Below are positions 26,950 to 35,735 of a DNA stretch of 63,618 nucleotides, one piece after another. The DNA lies in the NCBI GenBank assembly GCA_005772895.1, contig SXIH01000016.1, positions 1-63,618 on the forward strand, read 5' to 3'. Each line of letters opens with the position of its first letter. Position 1 is the first letter of the stretch. The position numbers and the translations under genes were made by a program. Origin of the DNA: Bacteroidota bacterium. Lineage in GTDB: Bacteria > Bacteroidota > Bacteroidia > 2-12-FULL-35-15. The notes under the pieces are model-generated. The model saw only the letters and a program-made list of their open reading frames with translations, was not told the DNA's origin and did no database searches.

Positions 26950-27584
26950 TTTTTAAAGCCATTTTTTCGGGATTGACTTTAGGACTTGCACTTGCTTTGT
27001 CTTTAGGCCCTTCGTTTTTTGCCCTCATTCAAACGAGTGCAAAGCGTGGTTTTAAGCCGGCTTTAGGTTTGGCATTTGGAATTTTTTTAAGTGATATACT
27101 TTGTGTTTTCTTGGCATACTTTGGGGTTGCACAATTTTTAGATAGTCCGCAAAATAAAATTTATGTAGGACTAATTGGAGGAACAGTGTTGATGATGTTT
27201 GGCTTTTTTAGTGTGTTTCAATTCAAAGCCAGAGTAGCAGAAGAAAAAGAGTTAGAAGCAAAAGATATGGCTATAAAAGCTGTTAGCATTCCATTGTACA
27301 TTATAAAAGGTTTTTTCCTTAATATGTTAAACCCCGTTGTGATAGGTTTGTGGATGGCTTGTGTAGTAACGGTTAGCTCAAATAAAGAGTACACATTTAT
27401 TCATGTGCTTTTGTTTTTTGTAGTTTCATTGTTAACCGTTTTTTTTACGGATGTTTTGAAGGCCTATTCCGCAAATAAGATAAGTAAACTTTTAAGTGAG
27501 AAAGTGCTGAGAATTGTAAGTATTGTAGCTGGAATTATTTTGATGATTTCAGGAATAATTATGATCTATAAAGTATTTGCATAA
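26946..27584 (+). CDS. LysE family transporter
   Basis: 212 residues, six predicted membrane spans, and a typical LysE/RhtB N-terminus 'LSLGPSFFALIQTSAKRGFKPAL' (broken over the first two spans) with conserved Gly/Pro. It belongs to the amino-acid or small-molecule exporter family. It is translationally coupled to the GH3 gene by a 4-base overlap. Confidence 0.85.
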   Translation: MIFKAIFSGLTLGLALALSLGPSFFALIQTSAKRGFKPALGLAFGIFLSDILCVFLAYFGVAQFLDSPQNKIYVGLIGGTVLMMFGFFSVFQFKARVAEEKELEAKDMAIKAVSIPLYIIKGFFLNMLNPVVIGLWMACVVTVSSNKEYTFIHVLLFFVVSLLTVFFTDVLKAYSANKISKLLSEKVLRIVSIVAGIILMISGIIMIYKVFA

Positions 27585-27607
27585 ACAATAGGAGAAGGAA
27601 CTATTGG

Positions 27608-28021
27608 TTATTTTTCCAGAATAGTTTTAATATTTGGCTTGAAATATAAATTACTCTTCATAATCTTTCCGTCTTCTCTGAAAATAGGTTGTCCGTTCTC
27701 ATCCAGTTTGCTCATATTGCTTCTTTGTATTTCATCAAATACTTCTTCTATTTTATGTTGTAACCCATGACGTAAAATGGTTCCGAATAAAATATAAAGC
27801 TGATCACCCAAAGCATCTGCAATTTCAACTAAATCGCCATTTTTACAAGCTTCTAAATATTCCTCGTTTTCTTCTTTAATTAAATTGTAACGCAACATAT
27901 ATTCGTTTTCGCCAACCTCAGCTGTTGGAGTATATCTATTCCCGATCTTAAAGGTATCATGAAATATTTCAACGTGCTTTATTTTGTGAATCAATGTTCC
28001 TGTAGTTGAAGTTGTTTCCAT
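27608..28021 (-). CDS. MazG-like nucleoside triphosphate pyrophosphohydrolase
   Basis: 137 residues of the all-alpha NTP-pyrophosphatase superfamily: 'LIKEENEEYLEACKNGD' holds the acidic metal site and 'EIADALGDQLYILFG' the second helix. The start at METTS is chosen because the upstream in-frame region is encoded by a TAGACAR repeat array and gives a Lys/Arg-rich tail with no homology. The gene lies downstream of ompH on the same strand. Confidence 0.8.
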   Translation of the reverse strand: METTSTTGTLIHKIKHVEIFHDTFKIGNRYTPTAEVGENEYMLRYNLIKEENEEYLEACKNGDLVEIADALGDQLYILFGTILRHGLQHKIEEVFDEIQRSNMSKLDENGQPIFREDGKIMKSNLYFKPNIKTILEK

Positions 28022-28045
28022 TTTTATTCCTTTTGAATGTTCCTT

Positions 28046-28103
28046 CTTTTTTATTTGTCTATTTCCTACTTGTCTACTGTCGACTCTTTTTATTTGTCTA
28101 CTT
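28046..28103 (-). repeat. TAGACAR array supplying the OmpH stop codon
   Basis: On the minus strand: AAGTAGACAA, A-rich spacer, TCGACAG, TAGACAA, GTAGGAAA, TAGACAA, A-rich end. The first TAG is the ompH stop codon (28098-28100). The longest of the six arrays. Confidence 0.78.
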
Positions 28104-28736
28104 TTTTTTCTTAGCTCTATACTGAGAATTAATTCCATCTAAAATATCTGCTGTAATATCTAAACTTGGGTCTGCTAATAAAACCGGACTCAATGGACCT
28201 TCACTATAAGTTAATACATAATTATAGTTTCCTGTTTTATTGTATTCGTTAATGTAGTCAGTTAAATTCTTGCGGGCTTCTTCTGTTCTAGCTTGAATTT
28301 TTTCTCCCAATGCTTCTGATTTAAGTTGAAGTTGATCCAATTCATCTTTGCGTTTAGCAAACTTTTCCTGCTCAGCCTGAATTTGATTGTCTGACAATAA
28401 TCCTCCGTTTGCTTTATCCTGAAAAGCCATATAGTCATCCTGAAGCTTTTGCCCTTTTGTTTGATATTGATTTTGCAAAGAGTTTTGTTCTGCCTGAGCA
28501 GATGCACTAACATCTTTTAAAAAGTCATATCCTTCACTTAAAACATCCAAGTTCACAAATACAATTTTTGAAGCCTTAATATCTGTAGGAGCTTTTACAA
28601 TTGGTTTTTCCACAACTGTAGAATCTGTTGCAACTGCCAAGTCGGGAGTTGAAGGGCCTGAAAAGTGCAGGAAGTACAATATCGCTACTGCTATTACTAA
28701 AATGATGTTGAGTATTCCGGAAAAGTTTTGATTCAT
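28098..28736 (-). CDS. OmpH/Skp-family periplasmic chaperone-like protein
   Basis: 212 residues. An N-terminal hydrophobic segment (about 8-25) without a clear cleavage site suggests a membrane anchor rather than a free periplasmic Skp. The OmpH domain follows: 'KIVFVNLDVLSEGYDFLKD', then a long Gln/Glu/Lys-rich coiled coil, then a final beta segment ('YNYVLTYSEG'). Skp-like proteins hold outer-membrane proteins during transit. The C-terminal KKKK and the stop are formed at the junction with a TAGACAR array. Confidence 0.88.
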   Translation of the reverse strand: MNQNFSGILNIILVIAVAILYFLHFSGPSTPDLAVATDSTVVEKPIVKAPTDIKASKIVFVNLDVLSEGYDFLKDVSASAQAEQNSLQNQYQTKGQKLQDDYMAFQDKANGGLLSDNQIQAEQEKFAKRKDELDQLQLKSEALGEKIQARTEEARKNLTDYINEYNKTGNYNYVLTYSEGPLSPVLLADPSLDITADILDGINSQYRAKKKK

Positions 28737-28790
28737 AGTATTTCGTTTTTTATTTTGTCATCCCTCTTTTTTTGTCATCTCGACTTTTTT

Positions 28791-28815
28791 GTCATTTCGA
28801 GCGAAGCCGAGAAAT
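28791..28815. repeat. GTCATTTCGAGCGAAGCCGAGAAA-type repeat
   Basis: A member of the GTCAyTTCGAGCGnAGyCGA family found also at 51632-51655 and, more divergent, at 16632-16656 and 60015-60039. It touches the last codon of the aquaporin gene. Confidence 0.65.
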
Positions 28816-29438
28816 TATTTTTCTTCCGGATTCATATAAGTATAAATTATTGCAGCAATTGCAGAGCCAACAAAAGGGCCAACAAGATAAATCCAAATAG
28901 TATTGATTGAACTTCCGCCCATAATTGTATCAACTAAAATTGGTCCGATAGCAACTGCAGGATTGTAAGCGCCACCTGAAACAGGGCCACCTGCAAAAGC
29001 AGCAGCCAAAACAGTAACACCAATTGCAATTCCGTAAAAGGAATTACCGCTTGTTTTTGAGTGTGTAGCAACATTTAAAATCACCATTGTTAAAGCAAAT
29101 GTGAACAACATTTCAATCATTAATGGCTTTAAGTTATAGTGGAAACCTTCTGCCGGAGTTGGTGCAAATGCATGTCCTTTCACCAAATGATAAATAACAG
29201 CAGCCAAAATAGCTCCTGTAATCTGGAAAATCATATACATCATCGCATCCTTCGCCTCAATCTTCTTTCTCATGTATATAGCCAATGTAACAGCAGGATT
29301 ATAATGTGCACCCGAAACGTGGCCGCCCATATAAACCATTACTACTAATATTCCACCAATCGCGATAGGATTGCCTGTTAGTCCGATTACCAAGACTAAA
29401 AAAAATGTTCCGATGAGTTCAGTTAGGTATTTGTTCAT
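28815..29438 (-). CDS. Aquaporin (MIP family channel)
   Basis: 207 residues, six membrane spans and two half-helices with both NPA motifs intact (residues 47-49 and 159-161; 'HYNPAVTLA' and 'AYNPAVAIG'). The second NPA is followed by A-V-A rather than the Arg of the classical ar/R filter, so water/glycerol selectivity is uncertain. The length is short and typical of prokaryotic aquaporins. It is divergently transcribed from the peroxiredoxin gene, and the two share a compact promoter region. Confidence 0.93.
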   Translation of the reverse strand: MNKYLTELIGTFFLVLVIGLTGNPIAIGGILVVMVYMGGHVSGAHYNPAVTLAIYMRKKIEAKDAMMYMIFQITGAILAAVIYHLVKGHAFAPTPAEGFHYNLKPLMIEMLFTFALTMVILNVATHSKTSGNSFYGIAIGVTVLAAAFAGGPVSGGAYNPAVAIGPILVDTIMGGSSINTIWIYLVGPFVGSAIAAIIYTYMNPEEK

Positions 29439-29462
29439 TTTAAATTATTTTAAAGTTCATTG

Positions 29463-29491
29463 CAAATATAATTTTTTAAATTTGCGGACAA
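29463..29491 (-). promoter_or_regulatory. Candidate aquaporin promoter
   Basis: On the minus strand, TTG (29491-29489), an 18-base spacer, then TATATTTG (29470-29463). This matches the Bacteroidota -33/-7 arrangement and lies 25 bases from the ATG. Confidence 0.55.
29477..29484 (+). promoter_or_regulatory. Candidate peroxiredoxin -7 box (TAAATTTG)
   Basis: A perfect TAnnTTTG on the plus strand, inside the spacer of the divergent aquaporin promoter. The transcript start would be near 29490, so the ATG at 29536 is the start rather than the in-frame ATG at 29371 within the aquaporin gene. Confidence 0.5.
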
Positions 29492-29535
29492 TAATATATT
29501 TATTAAGAGTTATTCATAGTCTAAAACCAAAAAAA

Positions 29536-30006
29536 ATGAGCGCACAAGTAGGACAAAATGCACCTTTATTTTCATTAAAGGATTCGGATAAAAACCTGGT
29601 ATCATTAGCCGACCAGAAAGGTAAGAATGTAGTATTGTTGTTTTTCCCGGCAGCATTTACAGGAACATGTACAAAAGAATTGTGTCAAACCCGTGATGAA
29701 CTGTCGTTTTACAACGATTTAAATGCTACAGTATTTGGAATATCAGTAGATATGCCCTTTACATTAGCGAAGTTCAAGGAGTTGAACAATTACAATTTTA
29801 CTTTGTTGTCAGATTTTAACAAAGAAGCTTCTACAGCCTATGGTTGTATATACAATGAGTGGATTCACGGATTAAAAGGAGTAAGTAAACGTGCTTCTTT
29901 TGTGATCGACAAAAACGGAGTTGTTCAGCATTCCGAAATTTTGGAAGATGCAGGTTCGTATCCTGATTTCGATGCAATTAAAACAGCTTTGTCGAAGTTG
30001 AAATAA
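29536..30006 (+). CDS. Peroxiredoxin (AhpE/Bcp-like)
   Basis: 156 residues. The AhpC/TSA redoxin fold has the peroxidatic Cys in 'AFTGTCTKELC' (TxxC motif) and 'KRASFVIDKNG'. The second Cys five residues later in the same motif could resolve the sulfenic acid, as in Bcp. It reduces hydroperoxides in the cytoplasm. The start is set by the upstream TAAATTTG box and by the usual N-terminus 'VGQNAPLFSLKDSD'. Confidence 0.93.
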   Translation: MSAQVGQNAPLFSLKDSDKNLVSLADQKGKNVVLLFFPAAFTGTCTKELCQTRDELSFYNDLNATVFGISVDMPFTLAKFKELNNYNFTLLSDFNKEASTAYGCIYNEWIHGLKGVSKRASFVIDKNGVVQHSEILEDAGSYPDFDAIKTALSKLK

Positions 30007-30023
30007 GACTTAAGATAATAATG

Positions 30024-30055
30024 AAACGCTTCTCAATTAGAGAGGCGTTTTTTTT
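30024..30055 (+). terminator. Terminator after the peroxiredoxin gene
   Basis: AAACGCTTCTC (30024-30034) pairs with GAGAGGCGTTT (one G-T pair) and is followed by T7. Confidence 0.8.
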
Positions 30056-30172
30056 ATTCCCCCTTTGGAAAAGGGGGCTAGGGGATTCTGTTATTTAGAA
30101 TCGAAAGATTTAAAACAAACTATCAAGTATTGTTATCGGAGTGTGTCCCCCTTTGAAGGGGGTAGGGGGATG
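30056..30172. repeat. Pair of CCCCTTT-AAGGGG repeats
   Basis: Two G/C-rich palindromic units, CCCCCTTTGGAAAAGGGGG (30056-30076, followed by CTAGGGGAT) and CCCCCTTTGAAGGGGG (30147-30162, followed by TAGGGGGATG). They occupy the gap between the peroxiredoxin terminator and the ZIP gene. They resemble small palindromic repeats often seen between Bacteroidota genes. Confidence 0.6.
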
Positions 30173-30184
30173 AGTTCGGGATGT

Positions 30185-30901
30185 CTACATCAAAACAATA
30201 GCAGTCCCTGCACCCAACAAAATCATCACAAACTTAATGAAATTGAATCTGTGATTTTCACTGGATTCAAATAAAATTGTTGTTGAAATGTGTAAGAAAA
30301 TACCAACTACTACGGCCATTATTTTATCAAAGTAAATGGATAGATTCAACAACATGTTTTGTCCGATAGCATAACTCACAAATGTTCCTAGTGGTGTTAC
30401 TAATGCGAAAACAACCAACCACATAATTGCATTTTTTTTGCTGATATGTGATGCTAGCAGCATCGTCATTAATGCAATAGCAATAGGAATGTTATGCATC
30501 ACAATTCCTGTCAATAAAGAGTTATGTGAATTTGCTTCTGTAGCAGCCAATGGCATTCCTTCTAAAAACGAGTGGATAGAAAGTCCAATCATCATCGCAT
30601 ACGGAAAAGCATTGTGATGATGATCGTGTTTGTGTACATGAATATGTCCGTGCTCAATTCCTTCCGAGAAAAACTCTAATAATATCTGAGCAAAAAATCC
30701 AATTAAAATATAGATTCCGACATTTTCTGTACCGGATGAATAAATTTCTGGAATAAGATGCAAAACACTTATGGCAAATAAAAATGCACCACTGAAAGAT
30801 AGTAATAGTTTTAAATTTTTACTGCTGATATTAATAAACAACACACTCACTCCGCTAATGATAACAGATAAAAAAAGAATGATGTACATTAAATAATCCA
30901 T
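30185..30901 (-). CDS. ZIP family divalent metal transporter
   Basis: About 238 residues and eight membrane spans. The metal-pathway motifs 'HSFLEGMPLA' (HSxxEG) and 'HNIPIAIAL' (HNxP) are in consecutive helices. A His-rich loop (HGHIHVHKHDHHH) between spans probably binds Zn2+ or Fe2+. The start at MDYLMY is chosen; ten further upstream codons (MSSKKTH...) are possible. Confidence 0.9.
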   Translation of the reverse strand: MDYLMYIILFLSVIISGVSVLFINISSKNLKLLLSFSGAFLFAISVLHLIPEIYSSGTENVGIYILIGFFAQILLEFFSEGIEHGHIHVHKHDHHHNAFPYAMMIGLSIHSFLEGMPLAATEANSHNSLLTGIVMHNIPIAIALMTMLLASHISKKNAIMWLVVFALVTPLGTFVSYAIGQNMLLNLSIYFDKIMAVVVGIFLHISTTILFESSENHRFNFIKFVMILLGAGTAIVLM

Positions 30902-30945
30902 TTTGTTTGTGTGAGTTTTTTTAGAGCTCACTCTCTCTCGTAATC

Positions 30946-31028
30946 GTCATACCGTGCCGCGACACGGTATCTGCTAATTAGAAACACTGCTCTCAATTGG
31001 GAGATCCCGTGTCGTGGCACGGGATGAC
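30946..31028. repeat. 83-bp inverted repeat of GTCATnCCGTGnCGCGACACGG type
   Basis: The left arm GTCATACCGTGCCGCGACAC and the right arm GTGTCGTGGCACGGGATGAC (ends at 31028) are mostly complementary, separated by about 40 bases that also pair in part (ATCT / GGGAGAT region). It may be a MITE-like or REP-like composite of two opposed copies of a common short palindrome. Confidence 0.65.
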
Positions 31029-31045
31029 AGTTGAAACAATCTGCG

Positions 31046-31065
31046 CCTGCCTGCCGGTAGGCAGG
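31046..31065. repeat. CCTGCC...GGCAGG palindromic repeat
   Basis: The third copy of the family at 15175-15194 and 22398-22415. It ends 2 bases before the methyltransferase stop codon. Confidence 0.6.
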
Positions 31066-31067
31066 TT

Positions 31068-31811
31068 CTATTCCTTCCTCGCCACAATAATCAATCTCTC
31101 GGAGCTCTCAACATCAAACTCCTCTAAGCCATAGTTTCCCCGCAAATGTACTATTTTAAGTTTATTTGCTTCAAAGTATTTCTGAAAATCACTTAGTGTC
31201 AATGCTTTCACTCTTTCTTCAAAATGGTATTTTCCCCCTTTATCAATAAAATCAATTTTTTTTACAATGAAATTATTTTCATGTGTTTTGCTGATATTGA
31301 ATTCAATTTCATCAATCAATTTTGTTTCACTACAGGAAAGTTGATTCATCACTTTTTTCGAATTCATAAAATCCAACACAAAAATTCCGTTTGGTTTTAA
31401 AGCTTTACTAGCTGAATTGATAACAGCATAATCATCTCGCTCCTTTTCAAAATAACCAAAGCTGGTAAACAGGTTAACAGCAACATCAAAATAATTGCTG
31501 CGAAAAAGTTTTCGCATATCATGTGTATAAAAATGCAAGGTTTCATTTTCCGAAAGTTTTGCACAGGAAATGCTTTTTTGTGAAAGGTCAATTCCTGTTA
31601 CATCAAATCCTTTTTTGTTGAGATAAATTGCATGGCGACCTTTGCCACATCCAACATCTAAAAATCGATTTGCTTTTTCAGGTCGTATTAATTGGAGAAG
31701 ATTATCAATGAACAATTCAGCTTCCGAAAAATCTCTGTTTTTATACAATACATGGTAGTAAGGCGAGTCGAACCAGCATTTAAACCATTCATTATGTTTA
31801 CTTCCAGACAT
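31068..31811 (-). CDS. Class I SAM-dependent methyltransferase
   Basis: 247 residues. Motif I 'FLDVGCGKGRHAIYL' is followed by 'VTGIDLSQKS', 'YTHDMRKL' and 'LKPNGIFVLDF' of the Methyltransf_25 type fold. No substrate-specific motif is recognised. It is divergent from the SpoIIE phosphatase cluster, 73 bases away. Confidence 0.85.
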   Translation of the reverse strand: MSGSKHNEWFKCWFDSPYYHVLYKNRDFSEAELFIDNLLQLIRPEKANRFLDVGCGKGRHAIYLNKKGFDVTGIDLSQKSISCAKLSENETLHFYTHDMRKLFRSNYFDVAVNLFTSFGYFEKERDDYAVINSASKALKPNGIFVLDFMNSKKVMNQLSCSETKLIDEIEFNISKTHENNFIVKKIDFIDKGGKYHFEERVKALTLSDFQKYFEANKLKIVHLRGNYGLEEFDVESSERLIIVARKE

Positions 31812-31884
31812 TTTAAGATTATTTGTACAAAAATAGAAATTATTAGCCCCAATTGATTAAATTTGACAGTAGTAACAAAACATT

Positions 31885-33288
31885 ATGGCAAAAATCAATC
31901 AAATTACTCCTGTTGATTGGCAAACCGAATTAAAGGCTGCTGCTTTCAAGTACCATGTGCTTATTGCATGGGTTGCAGTGGGCTTAAATCCCATTTGGGC
32001 TATTGGTGACTATTTTAACAGTCCTTTCCATTTTATTGATTTCCTTATTTTTCGTGTTGCTGTTTCGGTGATCACACTTTTTGTCGTGCTGTCGAAAAAC
32101 AAACTCGTTAACCGTCCCGAAATTATCGCATTCATTCCTTTTGTTGGTATCTCTATTCAAAATGCATACATGTTTAGTGTTATGAATGTGGATGAATTGC
32201 AAAAACACACGTTTGCATACATTGCTTTATTTATTGGTGCCGGAATGTTTGTTTTATGGCGCCCGTTTTATTCTGTTATGGTGGTTGTACTTTCCCTTGT
32301 TGCCAATGTTGTTTGTTTTTGGTTGTTCGGGCATTTAAAAACTGGCGATATATTAATCAATGGCGGAATGCTTACTCTTTCAGTGGCATTGTTTACAATT
32401 TTGTTAATTCATACACGTACCAATCTTACCAAAAAAGAAATCATTTCCCGTTTGGCTTTGGCTGAATCCAATAATCAACTGGAGATAAAAAACGAAATCA
32501 TTGAAGAGAAAAATAAAGACATCAGAGATAGTATCAATTATGCTCAGCGTATTCAGCAAGCTATTTTGCCTCCTCAGGAAAAAATAGACTTAGTTTTAAA
32601 AGATTATTTTATTTTGTTTAAACCGAAAGATATTGTGAGTGGAGATTTTTATTGGCACGCAGCAGTAAAAACTACACCACAGGATGGAAAACCTTCAGAT
32701 AATATTGTGGTGATGGCCGCGGTGGATTGCACCGGGCATGGTGTTCCTGGAGCTTTGATGAGTATTATTGGAAGTACAATTTTAAATCAAACGACTACTG
32801 CAGCTGCAGTTAATTCTCCTGCCGATGCATTGGGTTTTTTGAACAAAGAAATTACCAAAACATTAAATTCCATTAAAGATGGAATGGATATGGCTTTGTG
32901 TGCAATCAATTTTGAAAAATTAGAATTGCAGTATGCCGGAGCAAATAATCCATTGTATATAGTTCGTCAAAAACAATTTATTGAAGTAAAACCGGATAAG
33001 CTGGCAATTGGTGCTGATACGGATGATGCAGCAGTAAAAGTATTTACGAATCACACTATCAAATTAGAAAAAGGAGATTCCGTTTATTTATTTACTGATG
33101 GTTATGCCGATCAGTTTGGTGGTCCGAATGGAAAAAAATTCAAGTACAAAAAATTCCAGGAGTTGTTGATTGAAATGCAGGACAACACCATGGAAGAACA
33201 AAAACATATTTTGAATTATCATCACGAACTTTGGAAAGGTTCATTAGATCAAGTTGATGATATATTAGTCATAGGAATTAGAATTTAA
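31885..33288 (+). CDS. Membrane SpoIIE/PP2C phosphatase (SiaA-like)
   Basis: 467 residues. The first ~190 contain about six membrane spans of unknown family; a coiled-coil linker (about 195-230) leads to a SpoIIE PP2C domain. It carries metal-binding motifs 'SGDFYW', 'DCTGHGVPGA', 'DGMDMALC', 'TDGYADQFGG' and the ending 'DDILVIGIRI'. It is expected to dephosphorylate a regulatory phosphoprotein (SiaC or anti-sigma-antagonist type). First of three tandem phosphatases, it overlaps the second by one base (TAATG). Confidence 0.9.
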   Translation: MAKINQITPVDWQTELKAAAFKYHVLIAWVAVGLNPIWAIGDYFNSPFHFIDFLIFRVAVSVITLFVVLSKNKLVNRPEIIAFIPFVGISIQNAYMFSVMNVDELQKHTFAYIALFIGAGMFVLWRPFYSVMVVVLSLVANVVCFWLFGHLKTGDILINGGMLTLSVALFTILLIHTRTNLTKKEIISRLALAESNNQLEIKNEIIEEKNKDIRDSINYAQRIQQAILPPQEKIDLVLKDYFILFKPKDIVSGDFYWHAAVKTTPQDGKPSDNIVVMAAVDCTGHGVPGALMSIIGSTILNQTTTAAAVNSPADALGFLNKEITKTLNSIKDGMDMALCAINFEKLELQYAGANNPLYIVRQKQFIEVKPDKLAIGADTDDAAVKVFTNHTIKLEKGDSVYLFTDGYADQFGGPNGKKFKYKKFQELLIEMQDNTMEEQKHILNYHHELWKGSLDQVDDILVIGIRI

Positions 33289-35567
33289 TGATTCGTTTTA
33301 TGCAAAAAAGTTTCAAGTTTATTTTTACTTTTTTCTTGATACTTTGCTTGTGCTGTTTGAAAGCACAGTCACCTGAAATTGATTCTCTTCTCAATATCTT
33401 AAAAATATCCAAAGAAGACACTTCCAAAGTAAATGTATTGAATCAGCTTGCCGATAGTTATTGGAAAAAGGATATGTTGGATAAATCTTTTTCCTCTTGT
33501 CAGAATGCATTATCTCTTTCCGAAAAAATTGGATTTAAATCCGGAAGCGTAAATGCATACTTGAACTTTGCAAAAGTATATGACGAACAAGGGGAAGTTA
33601 TAAGATGTATTGAGAATGGGCAAAAAGCGTTGTCAATTGCATATTCAATCAACGATAAATCTCTTATTTATTCTTCTTTAAATAGAATTGGGATAAGTTA
33701 TTATTTTGAATCGGATTATTCTCAAGCCCTTAGTTATTTTTTAAAAGCACTTAAGGTTGGCGAAAATATAGTAGATAAAAAAGAGTTAGGAAAAACTGCT
33801 TCTTATTTAGGTTTGATTTATTTTAATCAAGGAAATTACCCCAAAGCATTGGAGTATGATTTTAAAGCTATTAAATACAATGAGGAGTGTGATTATAAAA
33901 AAGGCATAGCAAGTGCTTATACAAATATTGGTGTAATATATGATGCACAAAAAAACTCGGATAAAGCTTTAGAAAGTTATTTGAAAGCATTAAAAATAGC
34001 TGAAGAAATTGATTATAAAAAGGCCGTGTCCTTTTCTTTGATTAACATTTCTGGGATTTATCAAATCAGAGGTGAATTATCAAAAGCGTTAGAGTATTTA
34101 AAAAGAGCATTAAAAATATTTGAAGAAAAAAATGATAAAAGCGGAATAGCTGCTACTTTGAATAATATTGGAGCGTTATATGAGGATGAATATAAAGTCG
34201 CAAAAAAGCATTCCGATAAAACTACAGACTCTCTCTTACTACTTACTTTCGAATATTTTAATAAGTCATTAGCTATTCATCGTGAAATAGAAAACAAAGA
34301 AGGCATTGCAATGGTGCAAGCAAACATTGGAAATGTTTTTCTAAATGAAAAAAAATATGATGATGCAATCAGATGTTGTTTTGAAAGTTTAACTATTGCA
34401 AAAGAAATTGATGGCTTAGACCAAATTAAGATTACTGAAAAAATTCTTGCTGATATATATCATCAGAAAAAAGATGTTGCAAACGAATTGTTGCATTACC
34501 AAGCATATATTGCAGCAAGGGATAGTTTGTTTAATGCTGAAAATACTGAAAAATTTGTTAGGACAGAAATGAATTTTGATTTTGAAAAAAAGCAGGCACT
34601 GGAAGAATTGGAGCAAGAAAAAAAAGACGCAGTTTCTCTAGCCAATTTAAATCGTCAAAAAATTATCAGTTATAGTGTTGTTGGAGGATTGGTTGTAGTG
34701 TTGTTTTTTTCAGTTTTGCTTTTCAATAGGTTTAGATTGATTCGGAGGCAAAAAGCAATTATTGAATTACAGAAAATGATGGTGGATGAGAAAAATAAAG
34801 AAATTACAGACTCCATACATTATGCAAAACGTATTCAGCAGGCACTTTTGGCAAGCGACACATTGTTGAAAAAAAATCTTCCCGATTTTTTTATTTATTA
34901 CAAACCAAAAGATATTGTCAGTGGTGATTTTTATTGGGCTCAAAATGTATCATCAACAAGTGGTAATTCAAGATTTATATTAGCTACTGCTGATTGTACA
35001 GGTCATGGTGTTCCTGGAGCATTTATGAGTTTATTAAATATATCCAAATTAAGCGATACTATAAATGAAAAAAAAATTATTAGTCCTGATTTGATTCTAA
35101 ATGATGTACGCGAAGAGATTATAAAAGTTTTGAATCCTGAAGGGGCAGAAGTAAAATCAAAAGATGGGATGGATTGTGTTTTATGTTCCTTTGATTTTAA
35201 TGCAATGAAATTAGATGTGGCCTTAGCCAACAATCCACTATGGTTAGTTAGAGATAAAAAACTTATAGAATATAAACCTGATAAAATGCCTGTCGGGATG
35301 TATTTTGAAAATGTAAATTCATTTAATCTACAAACAATAAAACTTCAGAAAGGGGACATAGTATACGCATTTACGGATGGCTATGCTGATCAGTTTGGCG
35401 GAACAAAAGGAAAAAAGTTTAAGTATAAAAAATTACAGGAACTACTATTATCTATTTCGGAAAAATCGATGGAAGAACAGAGGAAAGAGCTTAATGAGGA
35501 GTTGATAAATTGGAAAGGAAATTTAGAGCAGGTGGATGATATATTAGTGATTGGGATACGAATTTGA
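33288..35567 (+). CDS. TPR-SpoIIE phosphatase
   Basis: 759 residues: a signal/anchor segment (about 7-25), about eight TPRs (40-~400), a coiled coil, a membrane span (~452-472), then a SpoIIE PP2C domain with the same motif set as its upstream neighbour (SGDFYW, DCTGHGVPGA, DGYADQFGG, DDILVIGIR). The TPRs probably face the periplasm and the phosphatase the cytoplasm. A one-base overlap with the upstream gene implies coupled translation. A repeat pair follows the stop. Confidence 0.9.
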   Translation: MIRFMQKSFKFIFTFFLILCLCCLKAQSPEIDSLLNILKISKEDTSKVNVLNQLADSYWKKDMLDKSFSSCQNALSLSEKIGFKSGSVNAYLNFAKVYDEQGEVIRCIENGQKALSIAYSINDKSLIYSSLNRIGISYYFESDYSQALSYFLKALKVGENIVDKKELGKTASYLGLIYFNQGNYPKALEYDFKAIKYNEECDYKKGIASAYTNIGVIYDAQKNSDKALESYLKALKIAEEIDYKKAVSFSLINISGIYQIRGELSKALEYLKRALKIFEEKNDKSGIAATLNNIGALYEDEYKVAKKHSDKTTDSLLLLTFEYFNKSLAIHREIENKEGIAMVQANIGNVFLNEKKYDDAIRCCFESLTIAKEIDGLDQIKITEKILADIYHQKKDVANELLHYQAYIAARDSLFNAENTEKFVRTEMNFDFEKKQALEELEQEKKDAVSLANLNRQKIISYSVVGGLVVVLFFSVLLFNRFRLIRRQKAIIELQKMMVDEKNKEITDSIHYAKRIQQALLASDTLLKKNLPDFFIYYKPKDIVSGDFYWAQNVSSTSGNSRFILATADCTGHGVPGAFMSLLNISKLSDTINEKKIISPDLILNDVREEIIKVLNPEGAEVKSKDGMDCVLCSFDFNAMKLDVALANNPLWLVRDKKLIEYKPDKMPVGMYFENVNSFNLQTIKLQKGDIVYAFTDGYADQFGGTKGKKFKYKKLQELLLSISEKSMEEQRKELNEELINWKGNLEQVDDILVIGIRI

Positions 35568-35568
35568 G

Positions 35569-35700
35569 GTAACGGTGATAAAGTAATAAGGGGGCTCAAA
35601 TCTTGTATAAATGCTTCTGTTTCATCTTATAATAATTACTTCATGTTGTACCACTTTATTACCTTATTACTTAATCACCTAATCACTCAATTACCTTTCC
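35569..35700. repeat. Inverted pair of GTGATTAAGTAATAAGG word repeats
   Basis: Just after the phosphatase stop, a run of words (GGTAACG, GTGATAAAG, TAATAAGG) is followed 60-70 bases later by a longer opposed run (CCACTTTATTACC, TTATTACTTAATCACC, TAATCACTCAATTACC). The two arms can pair over at least 17 bases with one or two mismatches. Another inverted word array lies at 61672-61790. Confidence 0.55.
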
Positions 35701-35735
35701 TAAAAATTCCTATATTTACTTCCAAATAATACATT

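Noticed and set aside
25414-27584. The GH3-LysE pair as an auxin-conjugate synthesis and export system
   Set aside because: Only adjacency and a 4-base overlap support it; neither substrate is known.
28022-28138. An N-terminal extension of the MazG-like gene from the upstream in-frame ATG
   Set aside because: These codons lie in the TAGACAR array and the ompH 3' end and encode only a basic, low-complexity stretch.
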